64,000 nt of DNA from Anthostomella pinea (taxonomy: Eukaryota; Ascomycota; Sordariomycetes; Xylariales; Xylariaceae). The DNA is taken from NCBI GenBank assembly GCA_963556695.1, contig CAUWAG010000004.1, positions 3,286,001-3,350,000 of the forward strand, written 5' to 3'. Below the pieces are notes generated by a model. The model had not been told where the DNA came from and ran no database searches. It saw nothing but the letters and a program-made list of their open reading frames with translations. The translations under genes were made by a program, and so were the position numbers. Shown here in pieces: positions 23,318 through 33,796 of the stretch (positions within the stretch are counted from its first letter, which is position 1; each line of letters opens with the position of its first letter).

Positions 23318-23977
23318 CGGGACGGTGCCGGAGCAGAATGCGCGGTGTGAGGTCGACGGGCCGTACTACTTCGTGAAGCCGGGAGATGTCGGAGGACGGC
23401 AGGGGGGTCGTGCCGCTGGGGCATTTTGACGACGACGAAGAGGTGCGCATACATCTTGCGCAGCTGGAGCTGGCTCGGGATTGGACCTGGTAGCGGTAGG
23501 TGATCTCACTTGCGTATAAGGAAGGATACGAGAGGCTTCACTGGACATAGTGTGCCGCACAGCTTGGGATCATCAATTATGATCCAGCGGTACACTAACA
23601 GCTTCGCCACCACACGGAGTTACATTACCCAGTCTTCAGAAGACATCTCCAGACGTTGTGCTGTCCAGCATCATTCGCCACTTACCAGACCAAATCTAGT
23701 TACATTCTGCAAGTAGGACCATGTCACGACTTGTTGGAGACTGAAGATGCTTGGGTATCAGAAATCGCGACACGCGTAGCGCAGGAGACTGGCGAATATG
23801 TACGGCATACTATATCACGCCCTTGCTAGGTAAATCCCATGACGCCAAATCGAGACCTGCTTGGACAATACCGACCCCTGCCGGCCATCACAGCCTTCTC
23901 GTGGCTTAATCCGCATGCTCGACATCTCACGGAGCCCAAACCAAACCATACCATACCATGCCCAGCTAAGGTGTCTC
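23318..23977. other. Convergent intergenic region
   Basis: The first 110 bases hold the out-of-frame remainder of the TAP-like C-terminus; the rest shows no gene. Confidence 0.5.
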
Positions 23978-25085
23978 TTACTCCTCAGAGATGATGGTGT
24001 TCGTCACGGATCCAATGCCGTCAATCTCTAGCGTTACCACGTCACCAACGTGCAACTGGAAAGCCGTATACTCGATGCCAGCGCCGGTGGGAAAAGTACC
24101 GCTGCCAAAGAACTCGCCCGGGTACAGCCGGGTACTCTTGGACACGTGCGCGAGGGCCTGTGCCAGAGGCGGGTTAGTAACCATTCAAGAGTCTTGATGA
24201 GCACTCCTTGAGGGACTTCAGGGGGCCTAAAATACTCCAAAGAGTATATAGATGATGGGCCTTGGGAGTGCTTTGACAAAGCTGTAATTACTGACCTCTC
24301 CCACGGAAAACTGCCACTTGTCGACCTTCGACTCCTGCACGACCTTGTCATTGATGGTAATGCGACCAACGAGCTGGTTGATCTTGGGCAGGATCTCGTC
24401 TGCTGAGACCACCGTAGACGATATACTGTTGGCGAACGACTTGCTGTGTTGCGGGCCAAAGCCACTACCATAGGAGGCGTGTTAGCCATACACTGCTGCC
24501 CGAGTTCAGGACAGCTCATCGTGGAGTCATGGTAACTAACCTTGCCATCTCGCCCATCTGTCCATTGCGCACCGAGAAGTCGTTGAACACGCAAAAGCCG
24601 GCAATAGCAGCGGTGGCCTCCTCGGGCGAGGCGTTGTAAAGGGGCCTGCCCAGCACGATGCCCAGCTCGAGCTCGACATCCAAATACTCACAGTACCGGG
24701 GGTAATGTATCGGGGCACCATCAGAATAAAAACCAAGGTGGTTGGACTGATAGAAGATGGGCTGCTGGTACCACAGCGTATGCGGCTTGAAGGGGGGAAA
24801 TTCGACCCCGGTTATGAAGGTGAATAGCCGGCCGATCATGTTGGCGGATGGGCGGAAGAGGCTTGTCATGCCTACTACTGCGCCGTAGTAGTGCGCCTCG
24901 AAGAGCATGAAGTCGCGGTAGGAGCGCGGCTGGAAGGGGAGGGCGCGCTTCCGGGAGTCTGTGCGGTCTGGTGGGTTTGACTGGAGGACCTGGAGGAGGG
25001 TGTCTGCTACGTCTGATGGTGGTGACGATGATGCATCGCCGCTGTCTAGCTTGACGACCCGGTCATTAACGCGATGGTATTTCAT
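23978..25085 (-). CDS. Fumarylacetoacetate hydrolase (FAH) family protein
   Basis: Three exons on the minus strand, 25085-24541, 24464-24296 and 24157-23978, giving 297 residues. Splicing restores GEMA-SGFGPQHSKSFANS and FSVGE-ALAHVSKSTRLYPGE, both typical of the family. Metal ligands are visible as the ExE pair in YLDVELELGIVLGRP and Asp in VFNDFSVRNGQ, and the C-terminal barrel ends GDVVTLEIDGIGSVTN. FAH-fold enzymes cleave C-C bonds of diketo or acylpyruvate acids. The substrate cannot be read from sequence. Its location some 11 kb from rhamnonate dehydratase allows a role as 2,4-diketo-3-deoxyrhamnonate hydrolase, an inference only. It is also a common catabolic family in soil fungi. Confidence 0.88.
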
Positions 25086-25737
25086 GATGCGCTGCGCTGT
25101 GCTATGATGCTATCTGGTGTAAGGGTTGTAAGTGCGTAGATGTGTCTGGCCAGGCTGTACTGAGTCAGAGCGTTGATGAGAAGGGAAGTGATAAGACTGA
25201 TATCGGAAAGGGAATTTGGAAAGGGTGACATTGGGGTAGGAAGGCGGACTTGTCGGGGTTTGTCAAGCACCGGTGGCTGTCATGTGAAGACCTAGCCGCC
25301 CAGATACTAGATTGCTACATGGACAAACAAAACCGCACTTCCCGACTGTAAGTTACCGAGGGTATCAACAGAGCGCCTATGCTTGACTATCATCTTAGCC
25401 GTTGAAGCGGCCGCAGATATGGCCGCACTTTCCCACCGATATAAGGGCTATACCTATGGACAGGACTTGACGAAACTGGAAACCACCTGTGAACAGGCAA
25501 AAGTTCGATATAAAGCATCCAGCTATCTATCCAGCTACGTGGTGGTTGTGCAGGAGGATTGACTTCCTCATAAAGTAACGTTTGGAACCAAAATATCAGA
25601 GAAGACGGGTGGACAAAAAACGTCACGTTCCCAACAGGAGGCAGGCAGAGAGCTTCCGTAGATCAAAGTCGCGGGCTAGAAGAGATCTGCGGCATGCCTT
25701 GCACGGCCTCGAGCCATCGATGCTAGGTCGCCAACCC
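25086..25737. other. Intergenic region
   Basis: Between two minus-strand genes. No gene seen. Confidence 0.5.
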
Positions 25738-27722
25738 TCATCGGATGTGGAACAGCCGGTCCGGCTTGCCCAGCTCTCGATGTTCTCGCACAGCCTCGCC
25801 GTTTATGATGCCGTGTACGTATGTGGCGCCGATAAGGCGGTAGTCCGCTTTAATAGGCCGAAGACTGAAAGGCACATCTGTGCCGAAGAGAACCACCACG
25901 ATATCGCCCTCCTGCGTCAAGCGTGGGGCTAGTCCGCAGAGACCGGAAGCTGTTGTAAAGAAGCAAAGGTTCCTACAATTGTTCCACAGCAGGTCGATCT
26001 GTGTTTTGTTCAAAGTCCCAGACAGCTCCAGCCCATTCACCGCATCTTGAAAGTCGTCGGTGCTCTCTCCATCCTTTGAAGTTTGTCCTGACGTGCCATA
26101 GTTTCTCAGCAGCGTGCGAATCAATGTGTCGCTGTCTGCGAGGCCTTTGACGGAGCAAAGTATGCTCTTGGCAGCGCGGATAGTTCGTTCAAGTGAACCA
26201 TCTTGGGCGCTGTCAATAGACCATCGTCTCGCGTCAAAGACGTCACCAACCTTGATAACAATGTCCACCACCAATCCAAAGAGTGATAGCACATTGGGCT
26301 GGATCGAGCTGTAAACCGCGAGGCTCGATACGTCCAACTTTGCTCCATCACTAGCGCTGAAATGACGCAAGAATGTTAGCGGAGGGGGATCAAGTTCACA
26401 ATCGAAGGGCCGGTCAAATCGTGGGGCCCATGAGCAAAATTCGTTTCCAAGGTCAGCATCGAACCGATGGCTGACTCCTCCCAGGATTCTTTCCAAGGCC
26501 TGGGGGGTTTCAACAATGGCGTATCGCACAGCATCTCGTAGAACGTCGGCTATGGTCTTCGCATAGTCAGGTTTGATCAAGACCTTGATGTCGTCAGATA
26601 GTTCTGTATCCTGCACCATACCAAGGACAGCAAACAGATGATCGCGAGGATCGGTCGCTGCAAAGCCATGCCCAACACTCAAAAGATCCGCAAGGCTCGC
26701 AAGGCGAGCCCTGACTGAATTGACCATACTGGGGGTCAACGAGGTCGAACATGAAGCCGGCGTTGATCAGGCCCTGGTGTGTTATAAGGTCGGCGGATCG
26801 TGATAGGGACATGTAGCGCAGCCAGACGGCAGGCTTCAGAATGTCGAGCAAGTCAACTGACAAGTTACCATACAGGCAAATGTTGTTTCGAGCCAGTGCA
26901 GCTTCCTACACAACCCAAAGACGCATATACAACATGAGCCTCTGAGCTTCAAGTCATCCGTGCGCATACCTACTGGAACCACGGGTGGGAAAATAAAGGC
27001 TCCAGTGTCGTCCTCTCATGGTCCGACTCGAGGGGCGTTGCCAAGCTGTCATAGCTGTCCGTGGTTGCGCCGAGCTTGTCGCGACGCACCTTGTACAAGT
27101 CGGCAAAGTCATTCGAGAGATCTTTCAACTCTTGCTGGACTGATTGCAATTTCTGCCACGTCAGAGAGAAATGGGAGGTGTGTTTTGCAAGGCATACAAG
27201 ATTCGCTTGCCCTGATTTGTATATGATACCCATCATGCCAACTTGTTGGTTGCGCTCTTCAAGGTCGGTCTGGTTGATACACACTGCGTCAATCCAAACG
27301 CAGCGCACTCGATCCGGTAGCCTGATTTGTCGAAGAGCTTCTTCTGAGGAAGCGGGTACTTCGACCAAGTCGCCATCCAGGAGCAGGTGAGTACGCCAGT
27401 AAGAAGTGCCCCAAACGTACGATATCGTTTCGTAATTTGGGTGAGCTTCAGGGCTCACTGAAGTATGTCGGATGTTGCACTTAAGAGGCCAATCAGAGCC
27501 CGGCTGGATCATGAGAAGCCTGATTTCAGATCGGGAGGCGTTTAGTGGTTCGTACTTGTACTGCCTCGATGATCCAGTACTAGATCGAGAATCCCTTGTT
27601 TGAAACACTACTCTGCGCGTGGTACCTCGAATAGGAAGGTTTGCGGTTGATGAGGATTGAGCAGTCTTTTCGGTGTCGGTGCCCGGACCTTGCCCTTTGG
27701 GAAAGTCGAGTTCTGTCTCCAT
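25738..27722 (-). CDS. HET-domain protein, frameshifted
   Basis: Heterokaryon-incompatibility domain protein. Model: exon 27722-26974, intron 26973-26906, then 26905-25738. HET motifs: YETISYVWG, then VRCVWIDAVCINQ and the ERNQQVGMMGIIYKSG helix, followed by HPWFQ. The second half contains GFAATDPRDHLFAVLGM, a common HET-protein string, and ends ...TYVHGIINGEAV..FHIR. The frame breaks at a run of five C (minus strand) at about 26731-26735: four C would join FDLVDP to SMVNSVRARLASL. Exon joining also leaves out the usual R-VW-Q element between HPWF and EAALAR. The gene abuts the RIP block, and no normal intron fits the break. Either it is a decaying allele or the extra C is an assembly error. 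Confidence 0.8.
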
Positions 27723-28166
27723 CTCATGAAGTATGCTCAACTGCTATGAGGCTCGCGAGTGTAAACGGTCACCTTTTGTTGCATCCACCATATCCAACCT
27801 ACGGGTGCATAGATGGCCCGATCAGTGGGTACATCTTATAAGTAGGAATCCACATTTAAATACTGGTATCTTAAAATCCCTTAACTTGATTTTCCTTCGT
27901 TTCTTAGTTTTTACCTTTTAATAATTAAATATATAATGTTATTAATAATAAAACCAGCTATATTATTAGCTATAAACTAGCTATATATATAAGTTAGTTA
28001 TTATTATCTTTTAAATAACGTGTTATTACTTTTAACTTGTTTTCATTTTTTAAATGGTAAATTTAAAGGCTTTAAACTTTTTTATATCTTTTTAACTAAT
28101 TAAAGGCTTTTTACTTTAACAAATACGGTTAAATTTAACTAATAAACGATTTTAAACTATTCGTGT

Positions 28167-28368
28167 TGTTAGATCTATACGATTCCACATCCAAACCATC
28201 TATACCGAACCCACATATTTGATTAGATAAGAGATTAGATACCGGATTGTGAGGTCACTTAGCCAGACCTTTGAGTCTAGTTAGACCTCCCAATCTAACC
28301 ATCAGCAACATCATGACCTTTACCCAATACTCGAGTATTATGATTGATCGTTCAAGCCTGTTCCAACA
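28167..28368 (-). mobile_element. LTR-like element copy A (inverted, RIP-altered)
   Basis: 202-bp copy, in reverse orientation, of the LTR at 29298-29501. Read on the minus strand it begins TGTTGGAACAGG and ends GATCTAACA, where copy B ends GATCCAACA, a C-to-T change. The first 75 or so nt are nearly identical to copy B; the rest is more diverged, largely by transitions. No matching target duplication flanks it (CGTGT left, TAAAC right). Confidence 0.75.
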
Positions 28369-29297
28369 TAAACCTTATTTCTTTTTTAATTCGCTCTTTG
28401 GTTATTAGCTGTAATATATACTAGTTATTAATTATTATTTTAACGTCATTTTACTTCATTTTTATTTTGAATTTTAAGCCGTATATAGTCGCTATACGAT
28501 TTTCTATTATAATTTGTTTCATAATAGCAATCATTTACGCTTATGTAGCTATTTATCGCTTGGAAGTAAGATATTCGCAATGATATTTTTTGCCTTTTTC
28601 GAGTTTTATTTACTCTTATATAATTCAAACCCGGCTTTAAATTAACACGTAATAATATAATTTAAATAATTAGTGATAAACACTTCGTTAAACTTATATA
28701 AAAACATTTTTAACTAATATAATTGCTCTTTTTATTGTTTGATTTGTTTTATTTGCGTAATACTTTTAGAATTAATTATAAGATTATAATTAAAAGGGTT
28801 TTTAAAAGCTTAAGTCCTTTTAAAAAAATAAAATAACGTTTTTTAAAATTATATTTCCTAGTTTTTTAAATAATTTATTCAATAAATTCGGGGTTTCTAA
28901 TCAGTAATAGATTTTTATATTAAATAAATAAAAAAGCAGTATACTTATCTTACAAGCTGTCTTTAAAGATTTTACACTAATAAATTATTTAATTGTTTAA
29001 ATATTTTATAATTAGTTAATATTAAACAATGGTTTTTCATACTTTTTAAATATTATTGTTAATATTTGTAAATACCTATAATAATTAATAACTCTTATCA
29101 TTTTATAGCTTATTTTATTTCTACGTCGGTAAACCTTTACGCCTACTATTCGACCAAGTATTGTATTAATTTATATAATTACAATAGGATATTTAATACT
29201 GCTTTTATAAAGGCATTTATTTCGATTTATATATTTAATCTATTATCTTAATATTAAAAAATAATCGCAAATATAAACGACTTTTAATCTTTTAAAA

Positions 29298-29501
29298 TGT
29301 TGGAACAGGCTTGAACGATCAATCATAATACTCGAGTATGGGGTCAAGGTCATGATGTTGCTGATGGTTGGATTGAGAGGAATCTAGCTGGACTTGAAGG
29401 TCTGGCCAAGTGCCCTCTCAATCCACTATCTTATCTTATCTTATCATACATGTGGGTCCTGGTATAGATGATTTGCAGTCTGGAATCGCATGGATCCAAC
29501 A
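29298..29501 (+). mobile_element. Solo LTR copy B with 5-bp target duplication
   Basis: 204 bp with LTR termini TGTTGG...CCAACA and a perfect 5-bp direct duplication TAAAA on both sides (29293-29297 and 29502-29506). No internal retrotransposon region adjoins in the right orientation, so this is a solo LTR that inserted into already AT-rich sequence or escaped RIP. Confidence 0.75.
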
Positions 29502-31375
29502 TAAAACCTTATATGTAATCTGCCGTTTTAATTACTTTCTAACAAGTCATATATCAGCGTGGGGTTTTGCAAAATCTTTTCGATAAACTTTCAACAAAAA
29601 TTCGCAAAAATTGAAAACACTTATATATTATGATATAACCAAAATAACTTTTATTCCTTAATAACGATAACTTAATGCTGGTTTATTTCAACATTATCGA
29701 TTCTTAGTATAGAATTAAAAGATTAGAAGTTTTATTTAAAAAACTTACAGTTTTTTATTTTACGCATAGTTTATATTGTTTGGGCTACTTGTAAATTACA
29801 CGGAGGTATTTTATATATTCTTAGTTATTTAATAAATAAATAACGATATTATTAAAGTGTATTATATAACTATAATTTATTAACTTTATTAAGGCCTTAT
29901 TTATATAAGCTTGAAAAGTATTTAATATATTGGTTAAGCTAAAGAATATAACTACATATTTAAAATGTTCGTATTTTGTTTAAAAAGCAGGTTTTTATTT
30001 ATTATTAAGTTTAGTATAAATATACTTAAAAGAACTTAATTAGTTTATAGTTTGTAATAATAGTAATAAAGACTATTTATTTGTTACGATACATTTATCT
30101 AAGTCTAATAAATCATGTATAATCTTAACGGTTTTTTTAAACCAATAAGATCGAAGTTTCCGCGTTAAATTATAATTTTTTTAAAAGATCTATTCTTTTT
30201 TAAAATCCCCTTTAAATATTTCACGTTAAGGATTTGATATAAAATAAATAAAGCCGAAGAACGGCTTCTTTTCTTCATTCAATTTAATTATATACTTTTT
30301 TAAACTAGGCTTTTTATTTCTTTTTCAAAATATACGCAGTAATATTATATAATTTATATAATTAAGTTTCTTAATTCTTATATTTTTCATCGTAAGGTTA
30401 TTATTTAATTCCGGAAAAAGTAGCTGTTTTTTAACGTGATGTTAAATAAGTTAATTACGTACGTAATTTCGCTAAATATTAATAAACAAGTAAACTTTTT
30501 TGAGCCGAGTTTTTATAAGTTTTTATAATATTAATAATACGATATTATATTTAATAACATATTTATTTATTTTATTATTAAACTCCATAATTAAAATTTA
30601 ACTCTTTTTTAGTCGCGTTAGATACTACAAACCATTTATGAAATTATTTTTATATAAAATTTATTATTGGTCATCTAAAAGTTAACTTTGTATACTTTAT
30701 AATATTTAAAATAGTTATTATTAATGCCGATTAAGCTTAAAATAACAACGTTTATTAATCGAAAGCGGGTTTTTATTAAAACATTATATATTATGCTAGT
30801 TCATATACCGGTATTTATATTCATTTTAATAATACGGGGTTTTCTAGGGGTTTTTCGATCAAATTAGACTTTATACCTTTAAAAAGGGCTTATTCTGATC
30901 TTTTAAAAGGGTTTTTTATTGAAATCAATCAAATATAAGGTTTTTTTAATTAGGTTTCTCTCTTATTTTCGGCGTTTAATTGTTATATAATATTATTTTA
31001 TATCCGATTTTTTTAAAAATATTTAAGTATGTCTTATTATTATTATGAACGTTATTATTAATTCAAACGTTTTTCGTTTTTTTAACTAAAGGCTTAATAG
31101 TTAGTTTAAAGCAGTTCTTAATTAAATAGCTTGTTTAATAATAATTATAGCATTGTCTTAATTTCGACGTTTATTGAAACTAATTTATTTCGATTAAAGT
31201 TTATACGGTTTTTTTTTTTTTACTTTCGTACCTTTTTATTATTATATCTTTTTAATATATTTAAGCGTTATATTTAAGCTTTAACCGTTATAATTAAGCT
31301 GGGACGTAATTACTTACGTTTATCCTTATACAATCAAGTGTTTTTAATACGTTTAGCTTTTTAATATAATATATC

Positions 31376-31548
31376 TGACACACGTCAACAGGGGGACCCA
31401 CTGTAAGTGGGTGCCCTGGCCAATCAGAGTGCGACTATATAGATAAGATAAGGGAGCGGCCACCATGTAATGAGTGCAGTCCTCCCATTTAGCTAGGGGA
31501 CCAACCCACACACAACAACATGTTTGACCCTCATACTTGCTCGCTTCA
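31376..31548 (+). mobile_element. Second-family solo LTR with 5-bp target duplication
   Basis: 173 bp starting TGACACACGT and ending CTCGCTTCA (TG...CA termini), flanked by ATATC at 31371-31375 and 31549-31553. It contains a hairpin ACCCACTGTAAGTGGGT and a TATA-like CTATATAGATAAG, as LTR promoters do. Unrelated in sequence to the other two LTRs. Orientation is assigned from the TATA-like site. Confidence 0.65.
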
Positions 31549-31981
31549 ATATCGTATTTATATAATTTAATATCATTTTAAAGCAGTATATTATAAAACC
31601 TTTTGGTTAATTTTAATTACTAATCGTAAATTAATCGGCGTTTGTTTTTCTTATAATAAGCTATAAGTTTTAAGTTATAAGTTAATATATCCTTATGTCC
31701 GACTTCTAGCCAGTCGCTTACCTATTGCGGCAACCGGCAAGGACGAATCTTGGGCGCAGCAGGCTTCACAGCCACAGCTGCCCAAGTACCACCCCCACGC
31801 AGTGGAAGTACCTCTCAGCGGACCGGGCTCAGAGCTAAATCCATTCGACCAACTGCAGCAGCCCCACCACCACATGCTTCCAAGGTTAAAATGAAACCCC
31901 ATATCCGATACGCAGCTCAACACCTCCTTTAATACATACTTCTACACGCACTTCATTCCTAAAGCTCCACGAACGCCTAAG

Positions 31982-33640
31982 ATGTTTGCGACCGAACGAA
32001 ACTACGATCCGACCACTTTCGCTGCGAAAAAAAAGCCTCGGAGAAAGCAACCATCGACACCCCAGATTCAAACCCAGCCCAAGGCAAAGAACGATGCGTC
32101 CCTGCCGCTCACCCCCCAGTCCCAGTCTTCGACCAGTAACCTCCGCCGAACACCTACTCCCATAAGCACACGAAACGAATTTCCCGATATCGCTAGCCCT
32201 CGAACGACTCGCATGGCCGACACATTGGGACAGAAACGCCGAAGCCAGGAATCCCCCGCGCGAGAAACGCCGCCTCGAAAGACTCGAAAGACTCGGAAGC
32301 GTCAACGAGAGTCTCACAACGTGTCCGGGACGAATCTATGTTCCCTTTGTGGGCACACTGGTATAAATTATCAATGCCGTCGATGCTCGCTCCAGCTCTG
32401 TCCGGATTGCGTCTGCAACGCCGCTCTTGCGGACCCCGACCATCCGTTCGATCCTATACCTGACGACCGACTGGCCGGACTGGCCGAACTGGTCGCAGGC
32501 GAGCTAGCGCAGCCTACAAAAGAAAACCCAACGACGGGACGTCCTTCTGCACACGAGCTTGCGACAGACGACCCGGCGAAGCCTACCAAAGAAAACACAA
32601 CGACGGGACGTCCTTCTGGATCAGGTTTGGGGCCGGAGACGGATGTGCCAGGTCGCACATACAGCTGCTACTTCTGCGAGGAGAGCCTGACGGACGTTCG
32701 ATACGAATGCCAAGAGTGTGCCGATGCACATTTCTGCGACAACTGCCGTGATCTGCATCGTATGCACAGAATCGAGGCGAAGACAACATCTGGTGTTGGT
32801 GGGCTATCCAACGGTCAAGACGAGGGTCGCGGTGTTGACGAAGCGCTAAGCACATCTAAAGCCAACCTTGGAAGCGGCACCGGCACTGATTTCGTAGACG
32901 GGTCAGTCGACACTCCTGCCGGATGTGATGATGTGGACGAACAAGACCACGAGTTGAGAGATGACTATGAAGGTCGTGTCAATGAGGACCAAGAGGAGCA
33001 TATAAATTACGACAATAACGAGCGTGAAGAACAGGACGATAAGCCTGGAAGTCACAGCGACGAGCCAGAAAGCGACGAGTCCAAGAGCGATGAGCCAGGA
33101 AGCAACGACGACGACGATGACGACGACGACTTTGGACCTGGGAACGACTCTAGGAAGTTCCAACCGTCAGAAGATGATTCAGAAGATGATCCAGAAGATG
33201 ACCTGGACGATGACCTGGATGACGAGCTGGACGACAAGGTTCATAAGCATGACGGAAGCGAGACGCTCACACGTCAACCACCCCAGATGGTCGAGATGTT
33301 GGAGACATGTCTTGAGGCTTTTAGCGGTGCCGTGGCTCAGTCTATGGCACAGACGGTGGCGATGATGAGAAGCCAGTTCCTGGGCACAAATCACTCACGT
33401 CGGCGAAAGCTCAATTCGAACACCAGTAGGCCGAGGTCACTTCTAGATTTCGACACCGGCTCTGCTCCACGCCCTCCTTCACGCCGTCAGTCCAGTTCGG
33501 GACGTCGTCAGTGGACTCCTCATGATCAAGAACGTCTTGCCAAGCTCGTGGGGAAAGGCACGTCGCTTGAGGAGATTGCAGCCAAGTTAGATCGCAGTGT
33601 AGGGGCTGTACAGCAGCAGTGGAGGAAGCAGCAGAGTTGA
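31982..33640 (+). CDS. Nuclear protein with two ZZ-like zinc fingers, acidic tract and Myb/SANT-like C-terminus
   Basis: Single exon, 552 residues. A basic Ser/Pro/Lys-rich N-terminus (KTRKTRKRQR, likely nuclear localisation) precedes a first cysteine cluster (CSLC..YQCRRC..LCPDC) near residue 120. A second ZZ-like finger (CYFC..YECQEC..FCDNC..HRMH) lies near residue 230. Between them is an internal duplication (PTKENPTTGRPS and PTKENTTTGRPS). Residues 300-430 are very acidic, with Asp/Glu runs. The C-terminus (WTPHDQERLAKLVGKG..SVGAVQQQWRKQ) is a Myb/SANT-like DNA-binding helix set. It is probably a chromatin or transcription protein. It is convergent with the following coiled-coil gene, with 156 bp between stops. 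Confidence 0.8.
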   Translation: MFATERNYDPTTFAAKKKPRRKQPSTPQIQTQPKAKNDASLPLTPQSQSSTSNLRRTPTPISTRNEFPDIASPRTTRMADTLGQKRRSQESPARETPPRKTRKTRKRQRESHNVSGTNLCSLCGHTGINYQCRRCSLQLCPDCVCNAALADPDHPFDPIPDDRLAGLAELVAGELAQPTKENPTTGRPSAHELATDDPAKPTKENTTTGRPSGSGLGPETDVPGRTYSCYFCEESLTDVRYECQECADAHFCDNCRDLHRMHRIEAKTTSGVGGLSNGQDEGRGVDEALSTSKANLGSGTGTDFVDGSVDTPAGCDDVDEQDHELRDDYEGRVNEDQEEHINYDNNEREEQDDKPGSHSDEPESDESKSDEPGSNDDDDDDDDFGPGNDSRKFQPSEDDSEDDPEDDLDDDLDDELDDKVHKHDGSETLTRQPPQMVEMLETCLEAFSGAVAQSMAQTVAMMRSQFLGTNHSRRRKLNSNTSRPRSLLDFDTGSAPRPPSRRQSSSGRRQWTPHDQERLAKLVGKGTSLEEIAAKLDRSVGAVQQQWRKQQS

Positions 33641-33796
33641 TATGCGATATGATAAGGAATCCCGATCTATTGATGTTTAGAAGCGAATGCTGGCTACTAG
33701 TGACCCTGGATCTGTACAGCTAGTCGTCCATGATCCGACAGACAAGCTCCATCGTAACAGACTATTAATGCTGTATCCATTCTTGACTAATTACCC

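Larger units (their letters stand above)
27840..31690. repeat. AT-rich, RIP-degraded repeat block
   Basis: 3.85 kb of strongly AT-rich sequence with abundant TA dinucleotides and stop codons in all frames, between normal-composition flanks. This is what heavy RIP (C to T in CpA context) of a former transposon produces in Pezizomycotina. No residual protein domain can be read. Three islands of nearer-normal composition (28167-28368, 29298-29501, 31376-31548) are LTR-like and are listed separately. Confidence 0.85.
27723..31981. other. Intergenic region containing the AT-rich block
   Basis: Upstream flank of the HET gene, then the AT-rich block (27840-31690), then about 290 bp of normal composition that forms the promoter side of the ZZ/Myb-like gene. 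No intact gene seen. Confidence 0.7.

Noticed and set aside
28446..28628. 60-codon ORF in the AT-rich block
   Set aside because: Asn/Lys/Tyr/Ile-rich composition is what random AT-rich sequence yields; no start context or domain.
28167..29501. Inverted LTR copies considered as terminal inverted repeats of one DNA transposon
   Set aside because: Each copy has complete LTR-style ends, copy B has its own 5-bp target duplication on both sides, and the interior between them shows no transposase trace.
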